Positions 8,574 through 17,076 of a stretch of 64,000 nt of DNA are shown piece by piece; position 1 is the stretch's first letter; every line of letters begins with the position of its first letter. Made by a program: the position numbers and the translations under genes. The notes beneath the pieces are model-generated. The model was not told the DNA's origin. It did no database searches and saw only the letters and a program-made list of their open reading frames with translations. Source of the DNA: UBA11574 sp963752565 (GTDB taxonomy: Bacteria; Desulfobacterota; Desulfobacteria; Desulfobacterales; UBA11574); the NCBI GenBank assembly GCA_963752565.1, contig CAVVZC010000021.1:67499-131498 (forward strand), written 5' to 3'.

Positions 8574-9755
8574 ATGACGTTTACTTTGGTAGAAAATGAA
8601 AATTTTGCAAAGATCATGGTTATTGGTGTTGGTGGCGCCGGTGGAAACGCGATCAACAACATGATCGATTCCAAGCTTCAGGGCGTGAGGTTTATCGCCG
8701 CCAATACAGATGCCCAGGCCCTTGAGGTTTCCAAGGCAACTGTCAAGCTCCAGATCGGGGAACAGCTCACACAGGGGCTCGGGGCCGGCGCCAACCCTCA
8801 AATCGGACGGGAAGCGGCGCTGGAAAATGCCGAAACCCTCAAAAACACACTTGATGGCAGTCATATGGTGTTCATTACGGCAGGATTCGGAGGCGGCACT
8901 GGAACAGGGGCTGCTCCGGTCATTGCTGAACTCTGCAAAGAAATTGATGTCTTGACGGTGGCGGTGGTCACAAAACCGTTTTCATTTGAAGGCCGAAAAA
9001 GGGCCAAACAGGCTGAAGAAGGGATTAATCTTCTCAAAAAAGTGGCAGATACGGTGATCACCATCCCCAACGACAGACTCAGGGGGCTTGCATCCAAAAA
9101 TGCCAGAATGATCGATATGTTTAAGAAAGCGGATGAGGTGCTGCTTCATTCCGTTAAAGGGATTACGGATCTTATTATGATGCCGGGGCTTATCAATCTT
9201 GACTTTGCCGATGTTAAAACGATTATGTCCAAAGCAGGTATGGCCATCATGGGTATCGGCATCGCAAATGGAGAAAATCGTGCCCTGGAAGCTGCCGAGC
9301 AGGCGATATCCCACCCACTCTTGGAAGATATCGCCATTTCCGGCGCAAGGGGTGTTTTAATGAACATCACCAGTAACAGCGATTTGACAATGGAAGAGAT
9401 GACGGAAGCTTCCGATCGGATATATAATGAAGTCGGGGAGGATGCCGACATTATATGGGGAACCGCAGTAGATGACAGCGTTGGCAATGAAATGCGCGTC
9501 ACTGTCATTGCCACCGGAATCGATTCGGGTCCTGACACCAGCATAAAAAATGAACTCAGAGGCAAGGTCAGAGATATCACGTTGGACGATATAAACGATG
9601 CCGTAGATTATGACGAACCGACATTTATTCGTCGGAAGCACGCAGTGGGTGAATCGAGTGGCAGTACCTACAGAGGGTACAGGGGTATTGTCGTCGACAA
9701 TGCCGACCTTGCGAGTCTAGATGTCCCGACATTTTTACGGAGAAAGGCGGATTAG
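8574..9755 (+). CDS. ftsZ: Cell division GTPase FtsZ
   Basis: Tubulin-like GTPase that forms the Z ring; 393 aa from ATG 8574, which sits 8 bases after GGAGG (8561-8565); an in-frame GTG at 8565 overlaps that site and is unlikely. The tubulin signature GGGTGTG is at residues 106-112, with the T7 loop LDFADV near 206. The extreme C-terminus LDVPTFLRRKAD is the conserved peptide that binds FtsA and other partners. A second similar motif, DEPTFIRRK, lies 37 residues earlier (about 347-355), so the tail carries two copies of the xPTFxRRK pattern. Confidence 0.97.
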   Translation: MTFTLVENENFAKIMVIGVGGAGGNAINNMIDSKLQGVRFIAANTDAQALEVSKATVKLQIGEQLTQGLGAGANPQIGREAALENAETLKNTLDGSHMVFITAGFGGGTGTGAAPVIAELCKEIDVLTVAVVTKPFSFEGRKRAKQAEEGINLLKKVADTVITIPNDRLRGLASKNARMIDMFKKADEVLLHSVKGITDLIMMPGLINLDFADVKTIMSKAGMAIMGIGIANGENRALEAAEQAISHPLLEDIAISGARGVLMNITSNSDLTMEEMTEASDRIYNEVGEDADIIWGTAVDDSVGNEMRVTVIATGIDSGPDTSIKNELRGKVRDITLDDINDAVDYDEPTFIRRKHAVGESSGSTYRGYRGIVVDNADLASLDVPTFLRRKAD

Positions 9756-9928
9756 TCGCTCGTGTGCAATATTACTGCTTATTGTAACAAAAGATGCTAA
9801 AAATATGATTCCCTTATTGCAAATAATTGAATATTTTCAATTGCCAATCCTGTTTGGCTTATTCTGAGTCGAAAACAGTACAAGCAGGAGGCCGGTTTGC
9901 CCGGGTTAGATTTTACGAATGATCAACA

Positions 9929-11677
9929 ATGGCATGGACAACCCATAAATTCCGTAAGAACATTACGGATTCCGAAACGGGCGTTATCCGTAAAAAATGG
10001 AACGGACGCATCAAGGTCGCGCTGGTGTATCCAAACACGTATCACGTTGGAATGTCCAATCTCGGTTTTCAGGCAGTATATGAACTCATCAATACATTTG
10101 AGAATGTCGTATGTGAAAGGTCATTTCTTCCGGACGATGGCGGTTCGGGTACAACAGATCGCATCACCACCCTGGAGTCCGGGAATCCCATTTCAGCATA
10201 TGACCTTATCGCTTTTTCAGTTTCATATGAGAACGACTACCCCAACCTCCTTACAATTCTTGAGAAAGCCAAACTCCCCCTGGGATTCAAAGACAGAGGA
10301 ATCCCCCACCCTCTTGTTATTGCAGGGGGAGTCGCTTTTTTTTTAAACCCAGAACCATTGGCGCCGTTTATCGACTGTTTTCTTATCGGTGAAGCTGAAG
10401 CTATTTTGCCTCGATTTTTTGACACGGTCTCACATGACCTACTGACCCAAGACAGAACATCGTGTTTAAATACACTTGCCCGTGAGGTTCCCGGCGTTTA
10501 TGTTCCATTATTATACCGGGCTGCATACAATTCAGATGGAACCCTTGGTTCATTTGAACCCATATCCGATGTACCGACCAGAGTTGAGCGCCAGTATGTG
10601 AAAGATCTTTCCCGGATTCCCACCTGTAGTCCGATCATCACACCTGATACCATCTTTGACAGTACGTTTCTCATCGAAGTCAGCAGAGGCTGTCCGCATG
10701 GTTGCAGGTTCTGCGGCACAGGATTTGTGTACAGACCGCCAAGATTCAGGTCCTTTTCTCTTTTAAAAGAATGTATGGAGCAGGGGGCTTCAAAGGCGGA
10801 TAAAATAGGCCTTGTCGGCGCTGCCGTATCGGATCTTCCGGATCTCAATAAAATCTGCGGGCGGGAATTTGAAAAGGACGCCCGAATATCTTTCAGCTCT
10901 CTCAGGGCGGACGCATTGACGCCCGAACTCCTATCAACCCTCAAAAAGAGTAAAACCAAAACAGCCACCATTGCACCGGATGCCGGATCAGAACGGATGC
11001 GCAACGTCATTAACAAGGGCATCAGTGAAACCGACATCCTGAATGCCGCCGAACAGATTGTTGCCGCAGGAATCCCCAACCTAAAACTCTATTTTATGGT
11101 CGGTCTTCCCACGGAAACCATGGACGATGTTGAAGCCATTGTTACACTATGCAAGAAAATCAAGCATCAATTCCTCAAATCGAGCCGGGTCAAAAAACAT
11201 ATGGGTGAGATCACCGTAAGTCTAAACAGTTTTGTTCCCAAACCGTTCACCCCTTTTCAATGGGTTGAGATGGATGATGTTCATCTGCTTAAATCCAAGA
11301 TTAAAAAAGTCAAGAACGGCCTGAAAAGGGTGGCAAACGTTCGTGTCCATGCGGATATTCCGAGATGGGCATACATTCAGGCACTGCTGTCACGAGGAGA
11401 TCGAAAGGTTGCACAAATATTGTCCCTGGTGAACACGAACCAGGGAAACTGGCCCAAAACCTTTAAATCTTCTCCCATAAACCCTGATTTTTATGTTCTC
11501 AGGGAGCGTTCTTTGGATGAATTGCTCCCCTGGGACTTTATCGATCACGGCATCAAAAAGTCTTTTCTCAAAGCAGAGTACAAAAGAGCCCTTCAGGGTA
11601 AAACCTCGCCCCCTTGTCCCATGGAATCTTGCAATATTTGCGGTGTCTGCAAAGAAAAAGTCAAAAACAAAACTTGA
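9929..11677 (+). CDS. B12-binding-like radical SAM protein (TIGR03960-type)
   Basis: 582-aa radical SAM protein. Residues about 20-130 (VALVYPNTYHVGMSNLGF onward) resemble the cobalamin-binding-like N-terminal domain of this group, and the [4Fe-4S] cluster motif SRGCPHGCRFCGTGF places cysteines at 255, 259 and 262. The C-terminus ends with a Cys cluster (CPMESCNICGVC) that could hold a second cluster or metal. The start is fixed by an in-frame stop just upstream. Members of the family are widespread in anaerobes; their substrate is not established, and I do not assign one. It is tail to tail with the next gene with a 4-base gap. Confidence 0.8.
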   Translation: MAWTTHKFRKNITDSETGVIRKKWNGRIKVALVYPNTYHVGMSNLGFQAVYELINTFENVVCERSFLPDDGGSGTTDRITTLESGNPISAYDLIAFSVSYENDYPNLLTILEKAKLPLGFKDRGIPHPLVIAGGVAFFLNPEPLAPFIDCFLIGEAEAILPRFFDTVSHDLLTQDRTSCLNTLAREVPGVYVPLLYRAAYNSDGTLGSFEPISDVPTRVERQYVKDLSRIPTCSPIITPDTIFDSTFLIEVSRGCPHGCRFCGTGFVYRPPRFRSFSLLKECMEQGASKADKIGLVGAAVSDLPDLNKICGREFEKDARISFSSLRADALTPELLSTLKKSKTKTATIAPDAGSERMRNVINKGISETDILNAAEQIVAAGIPNLKLYFMVGLPTETMDDVEAIVTLCKKIKHQFLKSSRVKKHMGEITVSLNSFVPKPFTPFQWVEMDDVHLLKSKIKKVKNGLKRVANVRVHADIPRWAYIQALLSRGDRKVAQILSLVNTNQGNWPKTFKSSPINPDFYVLRERSLDELLPWDFIDHGIKKSFLKAEYKRALQGKTSPPCPMESCNICGVCKEKVKNKT

Positions 11678-11681
11678 TTTT

Positions 11682-13853
11682 TCAGTGTTTCTTTTTTTCC
11701 TGCCATGGATATGTCACCCGGGAATGGAATGTAGCCTCTATGGAATGGGTCAGTACCTCAACAATCTTTGCTATATCGCTCGTAGAAACATTGCATTCGT
11801 CGAATTGACCATCAGCAATTCGTTTTACAATATTGAGGAGAATCATTTTCTCGATTTGTTCCTGTGTCGGCGCCTCCATGGATCTAAAGGTGGCCTCAAC
11901 CGAATCCACTATCATCAATATTGCGGCTTCAAGGCTTTGGGGCTTTGGGCCTGGATACCGGAAATCTATTTTGCTGGGCTTGGACTTGTTATTTGCCTTG
12001 ACGGCCTTGTTGTAAAAAAATTCAACAAACAGCGTCCCATGATGCTGCTTGATAAGGTCCAAAATAACTTCGGGGAGTCCATTCTCCCTTCCGATTTTTT
12101 CACCATTTCTTACATGATCGATAATGAGTTGGGCACTCTCTAACGGGTCCAATTTATCATGAGGATTTTCGCCACTTGATTGGTTTTCAGAAAAAAACGT
12201 GGGATTTGCCATTTTTCCTATATCATGGTAGTAAGCAGCCGTTCTCAAAAGGAGGGTATTGACCCCAACGGCCTCTCCTGCCGCTTGAGCAAGGGATGCC
12301 ATTGTCATGCTATGTTGATAAGTTGCCGGGATTTTAGAGAAGAGGTCTTTTAGAAGGGGATGTTGGAGGTCTGAGTACTTTGTGATTTTAAAGTTGGAGG
12401 TGGCATAACGGCCCGCTTCCAATATCGGCAATAGACATAATGCAATGGGTCCTGATAGAATGCCGCCTGTAAAGGCCCAGCCCAGACTATCGGATAAACG
12501 CTTGTCAAAAACCATAGCCTTTAAAGACATCCAAATTTCGTTTGATTTTCCCAGCAAAGGGGTGATGTTTTGCCACTTTATAGAAAACGCCAAAAGCACA
12601 GCCACGTTGATAATTCCAACGACAATGGAAGGGAGTAAAATATGGATGCGTTTTTTTATCTTAGAGGAGAACAAGATAGCAGCCAAACCAGCGAAAGTGA
12701 AAAAAAGGAATATCTGAAAGGATCGGGCTGAAAATAGTGTTAGCAATATCGCTCCTATCACCGTAGACCAGGTGGCGGCGACCCTTCCATGATTTAAAAG
12801 AATGATTACAAGCGGGAGCATGGCGAAAGGAACAAAATACAGGGGAAAAGGAGTGAACAAGAGGCAAGACTTGAAAAGGAAAATACTTAATATCAACAGA
12901 GAGAGGATCGGACGGAAATGGATTGTTTTCCGCTGTCCAGAACCCAAAATTTTCAAAATAAACAAGTCATTAAATACTATTATCAGAAGTGTTACAATAA
13001 AAACAAAGGGAATTATGCTATAAAGATTTTTATTAGCAAACTCCAAATGAGATACAATCAGCAATAAATCCTCTTCATTGAGCACTTTGCGAAACGGTAC
13101 GAGGACATCCCCTGGTTGGTAATGAATGACTTTGGAGGGATAACGCCTGACGATCTCTTCAATCCTTCTGTCGTTCTCATCGTTGTCATATTTCAGGGTT
13201 GGCAGGAGGGCGGATTGTAATATTTCTATAACAGGATCCAAGACGCCTTTATCTACTTGCCAAAACAGTTTGGTGGCTTTGTCCTGCAGCACGAGACGGG
13301 CCTGTTTCAGGGTAAGGATTTCATCCGTTGGATGGGCCACAATCCCCTTTGGTTCTGGATAGAGCACCTCAACTGCGATTTTATCGTTGTATGGCTTCGA
13401 GTCTTCCACTATGATATTTTGCATGATGCTTTTTTCAACGGTCAAGATACCGTCCAAAAGGCTTGTCATATTTTGGTAGCGAAGAAATTTGTCTGCTTCA
13501 TCCAGACCGAGTTTCAACCCGAACGCTTCATGAAGATATTCTACCAGTTCATTCCCTGTAAAAGGTTTTTGTTCTTGAAGGAATGAGATTTCTTTTATTA
13601 GCTCCTCCATTCTTTTTCTTACTTTTTTGGCATTACTTGGAAGATAGGTATACAAAGGGATATACCGGGAAAGAGCTATATCGCGTCTGCCGCCGAGAGC
13701 CTTGTCTTGGTCAAAAGTAAAAAACCCTTGGGACCGAACAGTGAAAGGGGCAGCCTTGCCCAGTTTAGGTGGAACGGCAGTGAAATAAACATACTCGACA
13801 TAAGATGCAAGTATGGTTGCGATCACAAGTATGATGTTGAGAAACAGTCTCAT
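11682..13853 (-). CDS. 7TM-HD (PgpH/YqfF-type) membrane phosphodiesterase
   Basis: 723 aa. The order is an N-terminal helix, a large extracytoplasmic domain (about 30-270, 7TMR-HDED type), seven membrane helices (about 275-490) and a cytoplasmic HD domain with TYQHSMTMASLA and YYHDIGKMANP near residue 541. In Listeria the PgpH member hydrolyses cyclic di-AMP; that is the likely activity here but is inferred from the architecture. The C-terminal half keeps the later His/Asp residues (KQHHGT, VDSVEATFR). In many genomes this gene sits near ybeY; here its neighbour is an unrelated radical SAM gene. Confidence 0.85.
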   Translation of the reverse strand: MRLFLNIILVIATILASYVEYVYFTAVPPKLGKAAPFTVRSQGFFTFDQDKALGGRRDIALSRYIPLYTYLPSNAKKVRKRMEELIKEISFLQEQKPFTGNELVEYLHEAFGLKLGLDEADKFLRYQNMTSLLDGILTVEKSIMQNIIVEDSKPYNDKIAVEVLYPEPKGIVAHPTDEILTLKQARLVLQDKATKLFWQVDKGVLDPVIEILQSALLPTLKYDNDENDRRIEEIVRRYPSKVIHYQPGDVLVPFRKVLNEEDLLLIVSHLEFANKNLYSIIPFVFIVTLLIIVFNDLFILKILGSGQRKTIHFRPILSLLILSIFLFKSCLLFTPFPLYFVPFAMLPLVIILLNHGRVAATWSTVIGAILLTLFSARSFQIFLFFTFAGLAAILFSSKIKKRIHILLPSIVVGIINVAVLLAFSIKWQNITPLLGKSNEIWMSLKAMVFDKRLSDSLGWAFTGGILSGPIALCLLPILEAGRYATSNFKITKYSDLQHPLLKDLFSKIPATYQHSMTMASLAQAAGEAVGVNTLLLRTAAYYHDIGKMANPTFFSENQSSGENPHDKLDPLESAQLIIDHVRNGEKIGRENGLPEVILDLIKQHHGTLFVEFFYNKAVKANNKSKPSKIDFRYPGPKPQSLEAAILMIVDSVEATFRSMEAPTQEQIEKMILLNIVKRIADGQFDECNVSTSDIAKIVEVLTHSIEATFHSRVTYPWQEKKKH

Positions 13854-14185
13854 GTCGGTTTTATTAAAGGTTTAAAATTGAATTCCCCGCTGCTTGTTGG
13901 AGAAAAGCGAAAATCTCGCCTACCGGGATCGAATTGTAGTGGAGATTCCGTCTCTCGGAGCTGCGGGGATAAGAAATTTAGCCCGCTGGCGGCGAGTCAA
14001 CCTTTCTAAAATTTAAGCGGCGTAGCCGATATCGATAAAAATTACCATATATATATCAAAAACAATCCATTCAGTCAACCCGCCGAATTTGTATAATTAT
14101 ACAAAATTTAAAAGAGGTTACGTACTTGTTACAATGGACATTGGAGGTTGGATTTAACCAACCTTTGGTTCGATCATTCATTTTG
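13854..14185. other. Non-coding stretch with an 18-bp perfect palindrome
   Basis: About 330 bases with no convincing gene. It contains a degenerate stretch (about 13890-14030) that resembles the TTGGAG..AAGCG..AAATC repeats seen elsewhere in the window, followed by AT-rich sequence. At 14088-14105 there is a perfect palindrome, TTTGTATAATTATACAAA, which looks like an operator half-site pair. It lies about 235 bases upstream of the 7TM-HD gene (minus strand) and could be its control site, though distance makes that uncertain. Confidence 0.4.
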
Positions 14186-14217
14186 ATGAAACCATTATTG
14201 ATTAATTATGGTTTCAT
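14186..14217 (-). terminator. Hairpin overlapping the end of the SET-domain gene
   Basis: A 10-bp stem, ATGAAACCAT (14186-14195) with ATGGTTTCAT (14208-14217) and a 12-base loop. It overlaps the stop codon of the SET-domain gene. No T-run follows on the minus strand, so it is at best a weak or factor-assisted terminator or an RNA-stability hairpin. Confidence 0.4.
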
Positions 14218-14633
14218 TTGTCGTTTTCAGGCGTGCATTCACGTGTCTCCCACCAATCTTTGCCATAATTGATAAACAGCTGTTCACCGGCAGAGACATC
14301 TTTTATTGTATGGAAAACGATCAGGTCCCGCTCCGTATCGTGCCAGTATTCGGTATTGTGTTCATCAGAGTGATTAAAAATACTTCCACATCCAAGCGGA
14401 AGCGAGTAGCATTCAGACGATTCTTTTGAATCATCATCATCCGCAGCGACACTATAGACGTAGTCGTCTATAATACCCGAGCAGTCTTTCTTTCTAACAC
14501 GCAAGTGATAGCATTCTTCCAGTGTTGTATCTGCCGGAATATATTCGGTAGCGAAAACGCCGTGGCCGAATTTACAAGGTGCCACAACCAGATCGGGGTG
14601 TCTAAATAATGGTTGAGATAAGTGTTTGTTCAT
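14214..14633 (-). CDS. Small SET-domain protein
   Basis: 139 aa from the ATG at 14633, which follows AAAGGAAAC; two earlier in-frame ATGs (14654, 14666) are possible. The SET fold is visible as GHGVFATEYIPADTTLEE near the N-terminus, then the core motif GCGSIFNHSDEHNTEYW and ending DVSAGEQLFINYG. The NHS and final Tyr-Gly are the AdoMet/knot residues of SET methyltransferases, so it is probably a protein lysine methyltransferase. It lacks pre- and post-SET regions, as is usual for bacterial stand-alone SET proteins. No neighbour indicates the substrate. Such genes in bacteria are sporadic and often horizontally acquired. Confidence 0.75.
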   Translation of the reverse strand: MNKHLSQPLFRHPDLVVAPCKFGHGVFATEYIPADTTLEECYHLRVRKKDCSGIIDDYVYSVAADDDDSKESSECYSLPLGCGSIFNHSDEHNTEYWHDTERDLIVFHTIKDVSAGEQLFINYGKDWWETRECTPENDK

Positions 14634-15198
14634 GTTTCCTTTCCGGTGCTTCATCGTGATGATCACCTAAATTGAGCGATTGCTGATATGCCCGAAATCA
14701 TTGTCCAATTTTTTCATACATTCGACTTTTATCCCATTGATACAGGCGTGGTCAATAAAAATAGAATCTATTTCAGTTGTTGGCCGATAAACTTTTCACT
14801 AAGAGATTTGCATCTATATTTTAAATATTATTGAAAATATATAATGTAAATATCATATAAGGGGATTTTGTAAAAATAGCCAAGGACCGCGGGTGTAAGT
14901 CTGTGGATGTTGAACGGTATATCATCGTCGTCCATTGGCAAATCATTAAAACAATGATAAAAGGGTGTCGTATTTAACAATTATACGTGTTCACGAGGAA
15001 GCCCACCCCGTGCACGTACTAAGAATTTATATCCTTGAGTGGTAAATTTACAGAATCGTGATAGCGGAGTTTTAAGAAATGAAAAAAGGTTTTATGTTTA
15101 AATCCCTGCGGTGGTTGTTGTGCTAAATTGATATCCATTTTTTTTATGATAATGTACAAAATTTTAATTAAGAGAGAAATTTATAGATTTGAACAATA
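14634..15198. other. AT-rich intergenic region
   Basis: 565 bases without a supported gene. The only ORF with a plausible ribosome site is a 15-codon one at 15079-15126 (MKKGFMFKSLRWLLC), possibly a leader peptide for the following gene, but this is weak. Long A/T runs around 14800-14870 could hold promoters; I see no clear paired -35/-10. Confidence 0.3.
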
Positions 15199-15822
15199 AT
15201 GATGAATTCTTATCAGAGAGAACAGATAGTAACATTGAATATGGTATGCCGTCACCTAAAGACGATTTCCGTAACGGAAAAACAGCGACTTTTATCGCAA
15301 ATTTCTGATTATCTGCTGTTTCGTGATGAAGTGGACGCATTTCTTGGCGGTCATTTTGAAAACATCTGCACCCAAAAGTGTTATCAAAGCAAAATAAGTG
15401 CTTGTTGTTCCCGTGAAGGTATCATCACGTTTTTCGCAGATGTGGTGGTGAACTTACTGGTATCGAATGAAACGGAAATCAAAGCCTTGGCGAGGGTCCT
15501 TAGAAAGCCCAATGATGGATTTAAATGCATTTATCTGGGTGGTCATGGGTGCATGTGGCGAATCAAGCCTATCATCTGTGAGATGTTTCTTTGTGATCCG
15601 GCTAAAGATTCGGTATTCAAAGAAAAACCTTTGACGAATAAATTATGGCTGGAATTGAAGCAGCGCGAGAAACATTACCGGTGGCCTGACCGACCGGTAC
15701 TTTTTGATGATCTTGAAAAATATTTTATGACTGCGGGATATTCTTCCCCGCTCATGTATCTTAATAACAGCCCTGGACTTTTGCGCGTGAAAGAACTGGC
15801 CAAGAAAAGCAATCAGAAATAA
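15199..15822 (+). CDS. Cys-rich protein of unknown function
   Basis: 207 aa, not recognised with certainty. It has ten or more cysteines; the cluster CTQKCYQSKISACC (about 53-66) and a later set (CIYLGGHGCMW, ICEMFLC) suggest a metal or Fe-S site, loosely like the YkgJ group of CxxxC...CC proteins. There is no signal peptide or membrane helix, so it is probably cytoplasmic. The start could be either of two adjacent ATGs (15199, 15202). No ribosome site is clear. The neighbouring repressor does not point to a function. Confidence 0.55.
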   Translation: MMNSYQREQIVTLNMVCRHLKTISVTEKQRLLSQISDYLLFRDEVDAFLGGHFENICTQKCYQSKISACCSREGIITFFADVVVNLLVSNETEIKALARVLRKPNDGFKCIYLGGHGCMWRIKPIICEMFLCDPAKDSVFKEKPLTNKLWLELKQREKHYRWPDRPVLFDDLEKYFMTAGYSSPLMYLNNSPGLLRVKELAKKSNQK

Positions 15823-15915
15823 TCGTAACATCCTATTTGCCCATTATATAGGTTCATGCAGTTTTTTCTTTTGGGCAACTTTTTTTTAAAAAAGTGTTGC
15901 AATTTATAAAATTAT

Positions 15916-15935
15916 ATGTTTAGTAAAATAAACAT
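15916..15935. promoter_or_regulatory. Candidate operator upstream of the S24 repressor gene
   Basis: ATGTTTA, six bases, TAAACAT: a perfect 7-bp inverted repeat ending 33 bases before the repressor ATG. The TAAACAT half-site recurs downstream of the repressor gene at 16651. This is the arrangement expected for autoregulation, but it is inferred only. Confidence 0.45.
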
Positions 15936-15968
15936 TTTGATTTCAACCTTTATGTTCAGGGAATGAAT

Positions 15969-16622
15969 ATGGTCGCACATAGATTTGAATCCTTTTTACA
16001 ACGGGTTTTTGAAGCCACCGGGATCGCTTCGCAAACTGAATTGGCGTCTGCTCTGAATGTCAACCGATCAGCGATCACGCAAGCCCGGAAAAAGGATTCC
16101 ATACCGGACAAATGGATATTGAAGCTGTATCGAACCTTCGGTTTAAGCCCTGACTGGATAGAAACCGGCTATGGCCCGACCTTTCTGAAGCAATCTGATC
16201 CAAGCGACTCTCTTTTTAAAAATGTTCCAAAGGTTAAAGCCCGGTTGAGTGCGGGAGGCGGTTCTTTTGAAGTCGGATCTGAAATAAAAGGATATTACGG
16301 CTTCCGAAAGGACTGGCTGACAACCAAGGGAAACATAAATAAGATGGTCTTAATGGATATTTTTGGCAATAGTATGGAACCTGAAATAAAGGATGGAGAT
16401 ACCGTACTTATCGATGAATCTCAAAAGGACATTTTAGCGGGCGCTATATATGCTGTTGGTATTGATGATACAATAATGGTCAAAAGGCTGGAAAAACATC
16501 CCAATAAATTGGTTTTACACAGTGATAACAAAGAATATTCTCCGATTTATCTTCAGGGCAGTGAAATAAACAGCATCCGTATTATTGGAAAAGTCATCTG
16601 GACTTGCAGGGAATTCAGGTAA
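15969..16622 (+). CDS. CI/LexA-type transcriptional repressor (HTH + S24 peptidase)
   Basis: 217 aa from ATG 15969, six bases after AGGGA (an ATG at 15963 is too close to that site). An N-terminal helix-turn-helix of the phage CI type (QTELASALNVNRSAITQARK, about 20-40) is followed by an S24 autopeptidase domain with catalytic Ser in GNSMEPEI and Lys in IMVKRLEK. An AG-G sequence in the linker (LSAGGGSF) is the likely self-cleavage site. In phages and integrative elements such proteins keep lysogeny until the SOS response triggers cleavage. No phage structural, integrase or excisionase genes are nearby, so it may be a remnant or may control host genes such as the small ORFs just downstream. 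Confidence 0.85.
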   Translation: MVAHRFESFLQRVFEATGIASQTELASALNVNRSAITQARKKDSIPDKWILKLYRTFGLSPDWIETGYGPTFLKQSDPSDSLFKNVPKVKARLSAGGGSFEVGSEIKGYYGFRKDWLTTKGNINKMVLMDIFGNSMEPEIKDGDTVLIDESQKDILAGAIYAVGIDDTIMVKRLEKHPNKLVLHSDNKEYSPIYLQGSEINSIRIIGKVIWTCREFR

Positions 16623-16643
16623 TTTTTTTTGCTCTTGAAGTTA

Positions 16644-16675
16644 ATAAATATAAACATTTGATTATAAATATAAAC
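16644..16675. promoter_or_regulatory. Direct repeats before a 54-codon ORF
   Basis: Two copies of ATAAATATAAAC start 20 bases apart (16644 and 16664), about two helical turns. The first continues to TAAACAT, the same half-site as in the inverted repeat upstream of the repressor. They lie in the promoter position of the ORF at 16693 and could be repressor sites. Confidence 0.4.
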
Positions 16676-16692
16676 TCATGGGAGGGTGAAAA

Positions 16693-16857
16693 ATGACGAT
16701 CCAAAACTATTATTCAGATTATCATGAAAGCTATGAATATCATGGAAACACTGCGGTTGAAATAACCCTTACAGAGAAGGGAGTTACAATCAAACGAGAT
16801 TGGATATTTTTTGATTCTGTTAAGGAAGCCCAAGCTTTTTTTTATGAAAACAATTAG
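16693..16857 (+). CDS. Small protein of unknown function (54 aa)
   Basis: Starts 8 bases after GGAGGG. The sequence begins MTIQNYYSDYHESYEYHG and ends with DSVKEAQAFFYENN; the middle (TLTEKGVTIKRDWIFF) looks like a short beta-hairpin plus helix, and the acidic C-terminal helix suggests a soluble protein. I do not recognise a family. Its own strong ribosome site and the repeats in front make it a likely real gene, perhaps regulated by the S24 repressor. Confidence 0.55.
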   Translation: MTIQNYYSDYHESYEYHGNTAVEITLTEKGVTIKRDWIFFDSVKEAQAFFYENN

Positions 16858-16960
16858 GTTGATTTTCTATAGTGATTCTAAAAATTAAGCCGTTGGTCAA
16901 CCCCCCAAAGTCGGATAAATGCTTCAGGAAACATCCGGGTTGGTGATTATGGAGGATACC

Positions 16961-17056
16961 ATGTTCGATAGAATTATTGATGGTTTGTTGGATTTTGTTT
17001 TTATGGTTATGATTTTAATACTGTCAATCTTGGGAACGTTGGTTGTGGGCATGTAA
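16961..17056 (+). CDS. 31-aa single-pass membrane peptide
   Basis: ATG at 16961 lies six bases after GGAGG. The peptide MFDRIIDGLLDFVFMVMILI is followed by LSILGTLVVGM; it is one hydrophobic helix with a short acidic N-terminus. It may be a small membrane protein; toxins of type I systems have this form, but no antisense RNA can be shown from the sequence. Function unknown. Confidence 0.45.
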   Translation: MFDRIIDGLLDFVFMVMILILSILGTLVVGM

Positions 17057-17076
17057 TTTAATGCAATGTTCTCTGG

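Noticed and set aside
15963..16622. Prophage
   Set aside because: Only the repressor is present; no integrase, structural or lysis genes are visible within 10 kb.
16961..17056. Type I toxin
   Set aside because: The peptide is a single hydrophobic helix, but no antisense RNA promoter or paired structure could be shown, so only a membrane peptide is called.
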